Shown piece after piece: positions 32,724 to 44,496 of a stretch of DNA of 64,000 nt. The notes beneath the pieces are model-generated. The model did not search any database. It was not told the origin of the DNA and saw nothing but the letters and a program-made list of their open reading frames with translations. The position numbers were made by a program, and so were the translations under genes. Numbering within the stretch: the first letter of the stretch is position 1; each line of letters opens with the position of its first letter. Origin of the DNA: Oxytricha trifallax (taxonomy: Eukaryota; Ciliophora; Spirotrichea; Sporadotrichida; Oxytrichidae); contig ARYC01017148.1 of the NCBI GenBank assembly GCA_000711775.1, positions 1-64,000 of the forward strand, read 5' to 3'.

Positions 32724-34099
32724 CTATACTCTGTTAAGGAAATTAGGTCAAGGGGGTTATGGTGCAGTAGGACTCTATCAAGACCGCTAAAAGACTTCAG
32801 AATACGCCATTAAAATAGTTTTAAATAAAGATAACTCTGGCTAATCTCTAATTAATGAGAGTATCATATTAAGGAAACTTAATGATCTTCAGAAGAACCA
32901 ACAACCATTATTAAATATTTTTTATAGTTTATAGTCTTGAATCAACTTATATGATTTAAATACAATAGAAAATTATCTAATGAGAAAATTGAAATTAGGG
33001 TCCCTAAATATGTAGATCATGGATTGATATAGATGGAAGAGGAAAAATAAACTTGTAATTACTTAACCATGGAATATTTAGACAAAGACCTTGAAGAGCA
33101 TTTTGATTCAAATATACTCATTATTTATATTAAATTACTAAAAATTACTATAAAATATTGATATATTTTGAGAAATTATAGTGAAATATTCCAATTATAA
33201 TTATTTAATTAATTTTATTTTTAAAATATACATCAGAGAGGCACAATTACTAAAAAACTGATATAAAGTTTGCAATCTATACATTAAAGTGGATATTTGC
33301 ATAGAGACATTAAACCTGCAAATTTCAGAGTAAAAAACGATCAAATATATTGAATATAAATATAATGACATTCAATATTTTTTAATTTTAAGGGTAAATA
33401 ATATTATGCAATTTTTCTAAATATACATGATAGACTTTGGACTTGCAAAAGAATACTTAAGAAATGGAACTCATATAGAAGAGAACATAATCGGAGGTTT
33501 GTTGGGAACTCCAATTACTGCCTCTATTTTTGCTCATAAATTAGTTTTTTATATAAAAAGAATATATGTTAATTGCAATAAATTATTATTAGAATCAATC
33601 AAAAATATTGTAATCATGACTACAGAGAAATCTCTAGAAGAGACGATCTGATATCTTTGATGTACTCTATATTACTAATGTCAAGCAAACAAAAATTACC
33701 CTGGTATAATGATTAAAATCCCCTTATTAATATTATTTTTATAATATAAACTATTTAAATTTCAATATAAATATGATTTCTTAGAGTCAACTAAACAACA
33801 GAAAAATTAACAGCTTTACTTCAGAAGTATAAAAGAGAAAAAAGATAAATTAAATCCATAGTAATTTGAAGGTAATATCTATGATCAAGCTGTGGTTAGA
33901 GTAATCAAGGGGTACTTAGAAATGAATTATAATATATTTAATATATTTTATAATCTGAAATTATTAAAATTAAATAAGTTCTAATAAATATTTAGAAAAG
34001 TTGAGGTTTGATGAAGAGCCAAATTACGATGCAATTTGTAAATATTTGTTGCATGATAATGCAGAAGAAATGGCATAAAAATACGATGATATATTTTGA
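32724..34099 (+). CDS. Casein-kinase-1-like protein kinase A
   Basis: The kinase domain is clear: LGQGGYGAVGLY (P-loop), EYAIKIV (lysine), LTMEYLDKDLEEH, YLHRDIKPANFRV (catalytic loop), MIDFGLAKEY (DFG), GTPITASIFAH (CK1-type P+1 region) and SRRDDLISLMYSILLM, then LRFDEEPNYDAICKYL and TGA 34097. Two IESs are resolved with pointers (33350-33425 and 33538-33617), and others remain around 32930-33010, 33120-33240, 33735-33785 and 33920-34000. The ATG was not found, so the first residues may be on another MDS. A similar kinase lies at 36.83 kb. Confidence 0.75.
33350..33425 (+). other. IES in kinase A, pointer AAATATA
   Basis: AAATATA at 33343-33349 repeats at 33419-33425. Removing 76 bp joins NDQIY directly to MIDFGLAKEY, placing the DFG motif at the usual distance from the catalytic loop. 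Confidence 0.75.
33538..33617 (+). other. IES in kinase A, pointer TCAT
   Basis: TCAT at 33534-33537 repeats at 33614-33617. Removing 80 bp joins SIFAH to DYREISRRDDL, the normal CK1 order. Confidence 0.65.
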
Positions 34100-34635
34100 T
34101 ATATAAAAGTTTTTCTTTCAAATTTATACATAAATTAATTAAAAAATTACTAGTATTTTATATATTTTTTAAGATTATTTTGGTAAGAAAAAGAAGAAAA
34201 TCTAAATACTTAAGCAAATATGACCTTGGTAAACTTGGTTGTTAATATCTAAGTAATTCAATATATATATATTGCTGATATAATTAAAAAAAATAATCTA
34301 ATATAATTTTTTAATAATTACAGTTTAAAATTATTTGAAAAATACGCCGAAAACTGAGATTATTAAAAATAAAATTTAAAACTAATAAAACTCAAATATT
34401 TATAATCAGAAAAAATGTAAACATTTTCACGTCAAAATTCTTTTTACATTTAAAATGCTAATTAAATTTATTTTTATAACCAAAGTAATCGAATTTTACT
34501 ATACTTCTTTGTCTATTTATTTCTTTCTTATTTATTATATTTATTAAATGATAATTTTTTTAAGAATATTAAAAAGCATTGATCTATATTTTTATAATTC
34601 AAGAAAAAAATCAATTAACTAGAGACATTGTAAAT

Positions 34636-35810
34636 ATGAAAAATTTAGAAGTTTAAAAGAATGCCAATGATTTAAGTTATAATGCACTTGACTATTTAAA
34701 TATATATAAAATAATTTTTTTATTGATTATATTTAATTAATCAGTTTTTTAATTGAAGACTCGAGTATCAATATCTTTATTTTTTGTCTTCTATTTTATC
34801 AATAAAATCAATCTTAAATTTATTTTTAGTTATCTTTCAATAGAAGTCTGAAAAAATTTTAATAAAAACCATGCTAGATATTTATTTCAATTAAATTATT
34901 TATTTTTTTTATTTTTTATAGATGAATTCAAAAAAGCTGATGAACTAAAATATTTAAATATTTTTCCTACAAAAATATGTTAAAAATTATTTAGGAAAAT
35001 AAACTAATGCTATAATATGGAACTATCTATGAAAATAGAAACTTTAGTCACCTTACATCTTATAATATAATTTATGTTATATAAATTCATAAATATTTTC
35101 TAACTTATATAATTCATCTTTGCAAAGAGACTCTGATTCTAATAGAATCTATGAAGCAATGATTCTATTGAAAAAATGCCTAGCACACTAAGACGAATTA
35201 GTTAAGACAAAGAATAGTTTTTTATTATTTTTTTTAAAAATATATTTTCTTCTATTTTTTATTTCCTAATTATATTCATAGAATATAGAGATTTTGAAGC
35301 TAAAACATCTTTAATATACTAATCTCTTTTTATAAGTATTTTATATATTTATCTATTTATTTATTTAATGGAAAGGAAAGAGTAAAATGAAGATGCGCAC
35401 ATGGATCGTTTAGCTAAATGTTTTGAAACTTTATATATGGAAAAATCTCTGGAATGTAATGAATCTGAAAGTTTAAGAAAAATCTATGAAAAATTAACTA
35501 GAAATTACAGAGAGCATCATGACAAATATGATAATATCTAGAAAAATAAGTAAAATAAGATTCAATATATGTCATCTTCATATTTATAATTATTTTTAAG
35601 GAAAAATTAAGAAAATCCAATTTATTAAAGCTTTTATCCTAAAGTCTTTTTATTTAAATAACAGTTTCTAAAAAAATAAAGAATTATATTAATAAATAAA
35701 ATAAAAAGAATTTATTGACATCATATAACACACACGAAATGACTTATGAATATGTACCTCATAATTTTAAGTTCAAAATGAGACTCTTTACCGAGTATGA
35801 AGCTATAATT
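34636..35810 (+). CDS. Unrecognised coiled-coil protein in many small MDSs
   Basis: Short coding blocks on the plus strand are separated by very AT-rich inserts. They are 34636-34700 (MKNLEVQKNANDLSYNALDY), 34920-34960 (DEFKKADELKYLN), 35125-35215 (NRIYEAMILLKKCLAHQDEL), 35280-35310 (YRDFEAKTS), 35372-35545 (DRLAKCFETLYMEKSLECNE and LRKIYEKLTRNYREHHDKYD) and about 35710-35800 (THEMTYEYVPHNFKFKMRLF). Heptad-like Leu/Lys/Glu pattern suggests coiled coil. Exact pointers were not resolved and no family is recognised. Confidence 0.45.
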
Positions 35811-36830
35811 ATAATAATTGATTGTAATTTTATTTAAATTTATTATAAACCCTTTAATCAATTTATTAGGTGATACTCAGTTAAAAAAAATGTTATTTAT
35901 AAGGTCTTTTTCTTTTATTTAGCTCTAGAATTATAATTTGAAATAATAAATATAACCAATTGTTATAATTATAAATATGCAATTAATAGAATTTTAAAAA
36001 AAAACTTTCTTCTCTACTTCTCGCTTTAATTAAATTTTGGGGTTTAGTTAGAGCCTTTATAATTTTTTCTATCAGATTGAATCAATATTTTTAAAAATCA
36101 TTTATATTAATCAGTTGTTGCTGTAGTTATTAAATATGAATATTTTTATTACATAAAATATTTTAAATTTATTTAATTTAGTTTGTTAAAATCCAAAGAT
36201 TCTAATTAAATAGCAAAACGACGACAAAATTTAAAACGAAGGTATATGTTCATAAAGTTTATATAAATACCCTCCTATAATTCTGGATTATATAAATGAA
36301 GGGAAGTTTTACCAAAAAAAAGTAAATTTTTGGTTAAAAGACAAGAATGAAGAGCTTTTCTATGTTTATAAAGTGTAAACAAAAGGCGGAGAAATTATAT
36401 ATTTCAACTAATAAAATTGGATTCTTTAGGAAAATATTACCTAAAATTAAAAAAGCGAACGTGACAAATTTATTAATTAATACAGTATTTAACAAATATT
36501 GTTTGAAAAAAATAAAATATTTAAATTAATTATTTTAAAACTCTAGATGTATAGTATAATTAAAGTAAAAGATAACAGATGACTATATAGTTTTGATTGA
36601 TAATTTCTTCATATTTTAGAATAAATATTAAATAAATAATTTTTTTCTTTATTGGTCATTATTTATTATCGATCAATATAGTACTATATATAATTTACTA
36701 ATCATTATTATTCAATAATATAATAAAATTAAAGAGAGATAACTTAAATGCAAAAACTAGAAATCTCATTTACATTTAATATAATAATAAATATACCATT
36801 ATATTAATATATATTTTATATATCTCAGTT

Positions 36831-38060
36831 GAAGATCTCCCAAAACAAATCAGGAAGGCAGGTCACCAGTTACTATTTAAGGAAGTCATCGGAAAAGGTG
36901 CCTTTGGTATAGTGTGCTTGTACGAGTCTATAAAGGGGCAAAAGTTTGCCATTAAATTTGAGCACAGCAAGGCTACTATGAAAAACTTGTTGCAAGAGAG
37001 TATTAATCTCAAGAAAATTCATGATAATATATTTAGAAATTTAACCAGTTTAATTTGGTTAAACTTAATTAATTATTATTATAATAATTGGAAGTTATAA
37101 TATTTTTGACGAGTTTTAAAGAGGAATTTCTTTGTGCGATCTGTTTATAAAATCAAAATTATGAAAATCATTTTTTAATTTTTATAAGTTTTATTCATTA
37201 ATGTGTGCATATTATTACACTTATAAAATAATAATTTGCATTTCATGACAAAAACTCAATAGGTGCGTATTCCTAAACCAGGACAATTATGATACCATAA
37301 TATATCTCCCACGGCTACGAATAGTCTGCTTCTAAAAGTGATGAGGGCTTCAACATTTTGATTATGGACTTTTAAAATAAATTTTTAGTAGTTTCAGATT
37401 AAAAATTATTATTTCTTTTTCGAAGAAGGTCTGGACAATTTCTGTCTTAAAAATCCAAATGACAAAATAGAGTTGGAATAGTTCAGAGAGATTGCTCTAA
37501 AAATGTTTAATGCTGTAAAATCTCTTCACCAAGTAACAAAAAATTATTTATTCTTTAAAATATATATACTTAAAGCCAATTACATCCACAGAGATATCAA
37601 GCCTGATAATTTTAGAATGAGTAATGAAGACGTCTACTTGGTTGATTTAAACATAATAATTTTTATTTATAATTTAGGCTCATGCAAGTCCTATATAGAT
37701 GAATCTGGTAAGCATATAAAATTTAACGAAAATCAAGCCCACAGAGGGACTCCGTTTACTGCTTCAATTAGTGCTCATGAAAATTATGAAGTAGCAAGAA
37801 TCGATGACTTGATATCCCTTATCTACTCTAAATTTTTACAAGTAATATAATATAAAATTAATTTACTCATTAATGATGCTAACTGGAGAGAAACTTCCTT
37901 GGTCTGATAACACTAACACCTAATAAATTATATGTATTTTATTTCCTCATAGATGTACAATGGAAAAAGGATTTAAGACCTTAAGAAAGAACTTAAAGCT
38001 ATTAAAATCAATTCTTTCATTAATTATAAAATATAATTAGCTGATTATTTCCAATTTGAT
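36831..38060 (+). CDS. Casein-kinase-1-like protein kinase B
   Basis: Blocks read EDLPKQIRKAGHQLLFKEV, IGKGAFGIVCLYES (P-loop), FAIKFEHSKATMKN, EEGLDNFCLKNPNDKIELEQ, YIHRDIKPDNFRMS (catalytic loop), YLVDLGSCKSYIDES (DFG replaced by DLG once an IES is removed), GTPFTASISAH, ARIDDLISLIYS and LTGEKLPWSDN. This is a CK1-family kinase, related to but distinct from kinase A. AT-rich inserts lie at about 37025-37260, 37370-37425, 37523-37573 (pointer AAG), 37650-37676 (pointer ATTTA), 37840-37880 and 37925-37955. Start and stop were not fixed. Whether the DLG variant is active is uncertain. Confidence 0.7.
37650..37676 (+). other. 27-bp IES in kinase B, pointer ATTTA
   Basis: ATTTA at 37645-37649 repeats at 37672-37676. 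Removing 27 bp joins YLVDL to GSCKSYIDES, restoring the activation-segment start. This is near the minimum IES size. Confidence 0.65.
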
Positions 38061-38104
38061 GTAAATAAAAGACTTTTTGAAATTCTTGTCATCCTTGAAA
38101 TTAT

Positions 38105-38524
38105 ACTGAAGGAATGAATTTGATTTGTGAAATACATTTAAAATGAAATTTATAAAAATTGATTTAGTGACAGTCAACTTACCTGAAACCTAGAGAGTAC
38201 GGTACTTATATTAAAAATCATCTAGTTTTACTCCAGGCTACTATTTTATTTCATCTGTGGACACTGATTAAATTAAATTAAATTTTCAATTAATGAAAAC
38301 TAAACAAAACACTCAAAATTAAAATTGATTTATCTATTATAGGAGAAAGAGGTAGTATAGTACCGCCTTAAAAAAATGTCCAATTTTTTTTATAGTACCG
38401 CCTAAAATAATGTCCAGTTTTCCAGTTTTGATTTTCATTTCGAATAATTATCATATTGTTTAGGTTAATTTCCACTAATTTAGATAACTATTAATCTAAT
38501 TATAAATGTATTCCTACAATAAAT
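38105..38524. mobile_element. Decayed copy of palindromic MITE family
   Basis: The left end (TGAAGGAATGAATTTGATTT) and right end (AAATGTATTCCTACAATA) match the termini of the better copies at 39801 and 60706. Internal phrases such as GTGACAGTCAACTTACCTG and TAGTACCGCC correspond to GTGGCAGTTAACTT and the GCGGTACTCC block of the good copies. The inverted-repeat structure is eroded. Confidence 0.55.
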
Positions 38525-38839
38525 ATTATCTTACTTATAAATATTTAAATATTCATTTAAAAATAATTGTGATAATCATAAATCAAATATGAAAAGCAGC
38601 TTTACTCTCAATTTCAGGGAGTTGATGTTGACTACAATGAAATTGAGGGATTATTGAACAATATAAATGAAACAGTTCAAGATTAATTCAAATATTGATG
38701 AAATTTTACAATTTCAGGAAATTTGAAGAATATTATTTTTTAAAAAAAACTGAAATATACTAAATTCTGTAACTTAAAAATATATTATTGTAGAAACACA
38801 TTCGAATTTTTTAATTTAATAATAAACCAAACTAGTGGA

Positions 38840-39040
38840 CAGTTAAATATGTGTTCCTACCGAGATACCCTACCCCACCCCCTACCCACCCCTACCCATA
38901 CCCCATACCCTACCCACCCCCTACCCCACCCCCTTAAATACCCCATTTCATATCAAATTTATTATCTACAAGGTCTAAATCGATCTCCTTCAAGACATCT
39001 CGACACGCAAGACCCTATTTTACATAAAAGCATATAATTA
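38840..39040 (+). repeat. C-rich (ACCCC/TACCC) minisatellite element
   Basis: About 90 bases of irregular CCCTACCCC/CCCATACCC units (38868-38940) are followed by a unique tail that includes GATCTCCTTCAAGACATCTC. A related copy lies in inverse orientation at 40735-40915, with a G-rich strand on plus. The strand asymmetry would allow G-quadruplexes. No gene. Confidence 0.7.
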
Positions 39041-39539
39041 ATAATATTGTGTTTAATGATTAAAATCAAATAAATTTAACATATCACTATTTAATACTAA
39101 AATCAAACCATCAATCTTAATCGTGACGTCGACATATCTGAGTAAGTTGACGTGGCAAATTCCTTGACGTGGCAGTCATGAAGTAGAAAACTCGTAAAAA
39201 ACCATTCTCGCTATTACCTAGTCTTCACCCAAAATCAAGATGTCAGCCCAGTAATTAATATATTAAAAAAATTTTAAATCTATTATTACACTTTATTGGA
39301 GTAGATTAATCATATTATTTATTTCAAACTTATTCTAAAAAAAGAGTTTCCCATAAGAAATTCGAATTCTTCCTTAATAAATTTAAATTATTACTTTTCC
39401 AATTTAAACAAAGTATTAATGTTGTAGTTTTACTATCATATTTTGACTTTAAATATATCATTTTGAAAATTTCAGTAATTAGATTAAAGAGAGATTTTGT
39501 TACTTCGATTTTCTTTTAGATTTGAGAATAATAGTTTTT

Positions 39540-39735
39540 AGTGGAAAAGAATTTAACTAAAGAAAACCTATTGATTAAATAGTATTTCTGTCACACAAAT
39601 AGAGAAGTAGACGCAACTGAGGATAAAATTAAGAGATAAACTTAAACTTAAAAGAATCAACAATGAAAATCATGTTATGGAGGAAAACCAAATCTAATAA
39701 TTTAAAGGATTTTAAAGTTTTTGATTAATTTAAAT
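39540..39735 (+). CDS. Possible MDS island
   Basis: A frame with Gln-coding TAG reads LVEKNLTKENLLIKQYF and HTNREVDATEDKIKR, more protein-like than its surroundings. A second block in another frame follows (LKRINNENHVMEENQ) and ends at a TGA near 39723. It could be a short MDS of a gene whose other parts are elsewhere. No family recognised. Confidence 0.3.
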
Positions 39736-39797
39736 AATTAAAACTATTTGCTTGTTAGGTATTTATCACTTTGAGATTTTTTTAAGTTTTAAATCAA

Positions 39798-40220
39798 TAT
39801 TGTAGGAATACATTTGATTTGGGAAAAATTAAATTAATTAAAATTAATTAAATATTAAATTCGTGGCAGTTAACTTTCTGGAAACCCTCACATTATGGTA
39901 CTTGTTCGATAGAGAATTATAAATCAGCTGGACTTTACTATTGGCGGTACTCCTCTATCACATCCCTGAAGCAAGATAAATTGACTTTAATTTCGGCATT
40001 AAAATAAACTAAACAAATCACCAAAAATTAAAGTCGATTTATCTTGCTTCAGGGATGTGATAGAGGAGTACCGGCAATAGTAAAGTCCAGCTGATTTATA
40101 ATTCTCTATCGAACAAGTACCATAATGTGAGGGTTTCCAGAAAGTTAACTGCCACGAATTTAATATTTCATTGATTTTAATTAATTTAATTTTTCCCAAA
40201 TCAAATGTATTCCTACAATA
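39798..40220. mobile_element. Palindromic MITE, copy 1
   Basis: The element starts TGTAGGAATACATTTGAT (39801) and ends with its reverse complement (to 40217). The arms, about 195 bp each, are almost perfectly complementary around a centre near 40010; they include GTGGCAGTTAACTT and CTTCAGGGATGTGATAGAGG. The TAT/ATA at the borders is compatible with a TA target. It has no coding capacity, so it must be moved by an enzyme from elsewhere. Confidence 0.85.
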
Positions 40221-40296
40221 TCAACACTGATTTATATTTCAACATTATTTATATTTCTATTACGACCTATTTATCTATAATAATACTAATGGAGTT

Positions 40297-40736
40297 TTAT
40301 AAAATAGGGTATAATATCAAATTGCTATATTTCCATAATTGAAAAACTTCTTCTTTAATTTTTTTTTTACTTATAGTAAGATATTTATATACTATAGTAG
40401 GAAAAAAATTTTATAAAATTTTTTATCCCTTAAATCAACTCCATCCGACATAACTCGAAGAAATAGTATGATTAATTTTTTATGTTTTTTATTTTCTTTA
40501 TTTATAAAGAAGAATGGACAAATAGATATTTAAAATAAGAAAATAAAAAACATAAAAAATTAATCATACTATTTCTTCGAGTTATGTCGGATGGAGTTGA
40601 TTTAAGGGATAAAAAATTTTATAAAATTTTTTTCCTACCATAGTATATAAATATCTTACTATAAGTAAAAAAAAATATTAAAGAAAAAGTTTTTCAATTA
40701 TGGAAATAAAGCAATTTGATATTATACCCTATTTTA
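40297..40736. mobile_element. Second palindromic element (family 2)
   Basis: The arms begin AAAATAGGGTATAATATC and read inward with near-perfect complementarity; the centre is near 40515. Recognisable inner block: CTCGAAGAAATAGTATGATT on one side and its complement on the other. It is inserted directly against the G-rich element at 40735, sharing the AAAATAGGGT string. It is unrelated in sequence to the TGTAGGAAT family. Confidence 0.8.
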
Positions 40737-40915
40737 TATATAAAATAGGGTCTTTGATGTCGAGAAGACATGAAGGAGATCGATTTAGACCCTCAAGATA
40801 AAAAATTTGATATGAAATGGGGTATTTTAAGGGGGTGGGTAGCGGTGGCGGTAGGGTATGGGAGTTGGGGTAGGGGTGGTAGGGTATCTCGGTAGGAACA
40901 AATATGGTTAAATTG
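40735..40915 (-). repeat. G-rich minisatellite element, inverse copy
   Basis: Read on the minus strand it matches the element at 38840: C-rich irregular repeats, then a tail with GATCTCCTTCATGTCTTCTC and ending in ACCCTATTTTA. On the plus strand it is G-rich (GGGGTGGGTAGCGG and similar). Confidence 0.65.
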
Positions 40916-41059
40916 AGCCATCTTTGCAAATTTCGATAGAAAATATAAAATTATATTAACTTTATTATTATAGTTACAATTTATCACATACTTTTAACGA
41001 GTAAAATTCAATTTTTGGAGGATACTACATCGAATTTATAGGTATTTAGCTAATTTAAA

Positions 41060-41240
41060 GTTATCTCCTCCAAGTAAGCGATAAAATTTTACCTCCAATT
41101 ATAAAGTCTAGTTAATTTAAAAATTCTATCGAATTACCCTAAAATCGTTAAAATTGGCCTACTTCAACTGCGACTATTTTATGTATTTTAAATTAATTAA
41201 TTTAATTTTGATTTTCTAATTTCGAATGCTCTAAAAATAT
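41060..41240. mobile_element. Eroded end of palindromic MITE family
   Basis: The phrases AATTCTATCGAATTACCC and TCGTTAAAATTGGCC follow the order of the right arm in the copy at 63611-64000 (ATTATCTATCGAATGAGCCC, ATCGTCTAAATTGGC). No left arm was found. Confidence 0.35.
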
Positions 41241-41879
41241 TGAGTGTGATGTTAGAAATAAATATATACCTTAGTAACATACAAAGAGTAAATTACAACT
41301 AAGTTAGATAAAAATATTTTGCTATTTTAATTTTTTAGGAATGATAAAATAAGGATTAAAATCTTGATAATTAAAATGAAATATATTATTATTATTTTTC
41401 AGAAATAAAGCTACCGCTTATTGAAAATCTTAATTCTCAAATTTAAAATTTTTAGCAATTTAATTACATGTAAATCTAGCAAATTTTTAATTCAATATCC
41501 CAATTAAACACTTACTATATATTTTCTTATGGTAAATGTATTTTATTTTATAAAATTTATGCTTTCAGCTTTCTAAAGATTAGTCAATCTTACTATAATC
41601 TGGAATACTCTAATATAATTCGTTAACTCATAAATTAATTTAATATTTGTGATTAAAAAATATATTATCGATATCAAAACATCATCAATGATTGCAAAAT
41701 TGTCAAAAAACGAAATTTGCCTGAAATAAAAAACAATATAATATCAATTGAAAGTACTGTTAGCATTTATTATTATTTATTAATATTTATTAATATTATT
41801 TAGTTTTTTACGGAAAATAATACTGACATTTAGCTTGCCATATCGCATAAATATATATACTATTTTGCCATAAAGAATT

Positions 41880-42345
41880 TCATAACTGTGATCAACCCTT
41901 ACCCCAGTAGGATTGATTTCCCTTTAAAAAGAATAAAAGCGTTAGCATTGATTTATGTAACATGCCATCACATGGAGTTTGTAGAGGAACAAGTCGAACC
42001 ATTTCTGCAATCAGCAACCCTTTGCGTACTTTAGGTAAAACCCCTTCTTAAGAGAACCTTATTTTATTGCTTTAAGTAGGTGGTAGGTTGAACCCGAAGA
42101 GTAATCTAATTACGTTTTTTTACATAAGATTTAAGCATATTTTTCTTAATTAAAAAGAGTTTACATAATCTGGAAGCTTAGCAGTCTGTCTATTTACTCC
42201 TATCCTTTTCTTAATGCACTCATACCAAATTAGTAAAGACAGGAGTATCGTTTAGTAGATTAAGATTTGAAAATCAAATAGTCAACCTTAATTTGGCTTG
42301 GTCTCTCACCTATACCAGACCTAAATTATTCTAAAGAAGTTCTCC
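41880..42345 (-). mobile_element. Diverged copy of the SINE-like element
   Basis: Read on the minus strand, its phrases follow the order of the element at 14236-14786: GGTATAGGTGAGAGACCAAG, then GATACTCCTGTC, then GGATAGGAGTAAATAGACAG, then AAGAAGGGGTTTTACCTAAA. It is more AT-rich and carries indels. Flanking duplications were not found, so this copy is older. Confidence 0.55.
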
Positions 42346-42589
42346 GATCCTAGTCAATTAATTATTTTTTTAAATATTAGAGATTGTAAGTATCTAATTT
42401 TTTATTATAATAATTGGATAATAAAAGTAATTATTTACATTCCCAAAATGACATAAAATCTTGGAATAAATTAAATTTCAGTAATTTCGAAACAAAATGT
42501 TCCTAAAATATCTAATCTTGGGAACTTAGTCAATATTATACTTTTACATATAAAAATAAAAAATGATGCTAACTTGAATCATTAATATT

Positions 42590-42690
42590 TTCAATATTAT
42601 TCCGCTAAAACCATCAAATCTCACACAGCAAACTTTGGTAGCAACTATGGAATTCATAATTTTAAAAACAAAATTGGAAAAATAAACTAA
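42590..42690 (+). CDS. Possible MDS island
   Basis: The frame SAKTIKSHTANFGSNYGIH stands out from AT-only flanks. No start, stop or family. Weak candidate for an MDS of a scrambled gene. Confidence 0.2.
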
Positions 42691-43424
42691 TATTTTCAGT
42701 AATTAGATAGTTGCTTAAAAGAAATAGGTACCTTAAGTCTGTATAAAATATAATAAATTCTTATTATGTTTTAATACTTTTTAAAGAAATATCTTTATTA
42801 TATTTTAAACAATAATATATTATAACTAGTCACAATAAACAGACTCAAATCAAATGTAGCCAATTCACGATGAAGTTGTGACAAGCATTAAAAGATTTCT
42901 TATAATTAGAATTTTTTTAAAGTAGTTATAAAGGAATTTCTGTTTTTAAAAAATTATATTTTCTATATATATATATATAAGCTTTTTTAGTAACTAATCT
43001 TAATAAAATGCAACTAATATTAATTCTTAAAATGTGAATAAAAATCAGTTTTATGAAATTAACAAGTCAGTAGCTATTAGTATAGATGGAATAAGCTCAA
43101 TAAACAATTTAGACTCCGACTACTTTAATCTCATTTATATTATAACTATAATATTTCATGAAAGATATAAAATACGATAAATTTGATTATGCAAGAATGA
43201 AACAAGGATTAATAAAAATTTGTAAATTATGGAAGCTTATAAAAATTAAATTGTCTATCTATTTATTGCAGAATTGGATGCAGTAAAATTATTTTTTTTT
43301 CTTCATCACAATAAGAAATAATCAAAACCCCAAAACCCCTTAGTGAGGTTTATAAGTGCTTTGATTTGCAGGGTATAGTTGGGGTCTTATTGGGGTTAGT
43401 AGAGAAATTAGGCCAATTTGCAAA

Positions 43425-44490
43425 ATGAGAAATAGAAATTAGAGAAATTTAGGGTCTATTTATGATGAGTAATATTTAGATTTACTTCTTAAGCTTAGGT
43501 ATGGTACGAGTATTAATATAGACTAAGTCAAACCAGTACTGAATTATGCAGCTATAGCAAAGCTCTTGCACAAGAGTGCCTCAACTGTTAGGTATCACTG
43601 CATGCTTGCTGTTTAGCATTTTAATTCTGGTACTTGAAGACATCCAGTAAGAAAATAAAAGTTCACTCAGACCCATATTGACTACCTCTGTGACTCTAAG
43701 ACTTTAAAGTACTGGGCACACTTTCCTCTTGACTAGCGAGCTTTAATGTTTCATCGTAGGTTTCCTGACATGCGTATCTCTCCTTATACAATAGCCAATA
43801 TTTATAGAAGAAATGGTATTACCTTCAAGACTGTCAACAGAGTGAAGAGAATGATTGATTTTACAGTGCCATTTTATAGTAATAATTTAAACTATATATA
43901 TTTGATTAAATGCAGAGGGCTATTGAAAATAACATCAAGTTCATAAACGCTGATGAAGCTGTGTTTACCTTCAACACCTTTATTAATAAGTCTTGGTATA
44001 AGAAGTATGATATTATAGAAGTCTACGATTAGAAAGTAAAGGTTGTAACCCATGCAATTTTAGCAGGTATTAGTGAAGACTCTGGCTTAGAAAGTTATGT
44101 TATTCATCCTCGCTCTATTAAGCGAGAGTAGTACATAGAATTCCTAAATAAGCTGAGAGATAAATACAATGATTAAGAGATCATCCTGTTTGTTTACAAC
44201 CTCTCAGTTCATAAGACTAAGGAGTCTAAGAAAGCTTATGAAGAGTTAAACATTACTCCTGTATAAAATTTTCCTTACAGCCCTTAATTTAATGAATTGA
44301 TTTCTACTGGAGTTAAATAAAGACCCACTACAATAAACTGCTGCTATATCACCTAATGCATGACTTGCCTATAAATACATTAGACTTGATTCTGAGTAGC
44401 TGCAAGAGAGTAAGCATAGATAAGACAACAGTTTGTGCGAGAGATGGAAGAATAAATGTTTATAAATAAATTTTAAATTTAAATGAATGA
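43425..44490 (+). pseudogene. TBE 42-kDa transposase, broken (copy A)
   Basis: ATG 43425 opens MRNRNQRNLGSIYDEQYLDL with a helix-turn-helix (YAAIAKLLHKSASTVRYH). An in-frame TGA follows near 43636 (between FNSGT and RHPVRK), and a 2-base insertion near 43900 shifts the frame relative to copy B. The DDE core continues as INADEAVFTFNTF (first Asp) and ILFVYNLSVHKTK, where copy B has VDN, so the second catalytic Asp is lost. The third-residue region is frameshifted near 44300. Read from conserved sequence, the gene ends at TGA 44488. It cannot be an active transposase. Confidence 0.8.
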
Positions 44491-44496
44491 ATAAGT

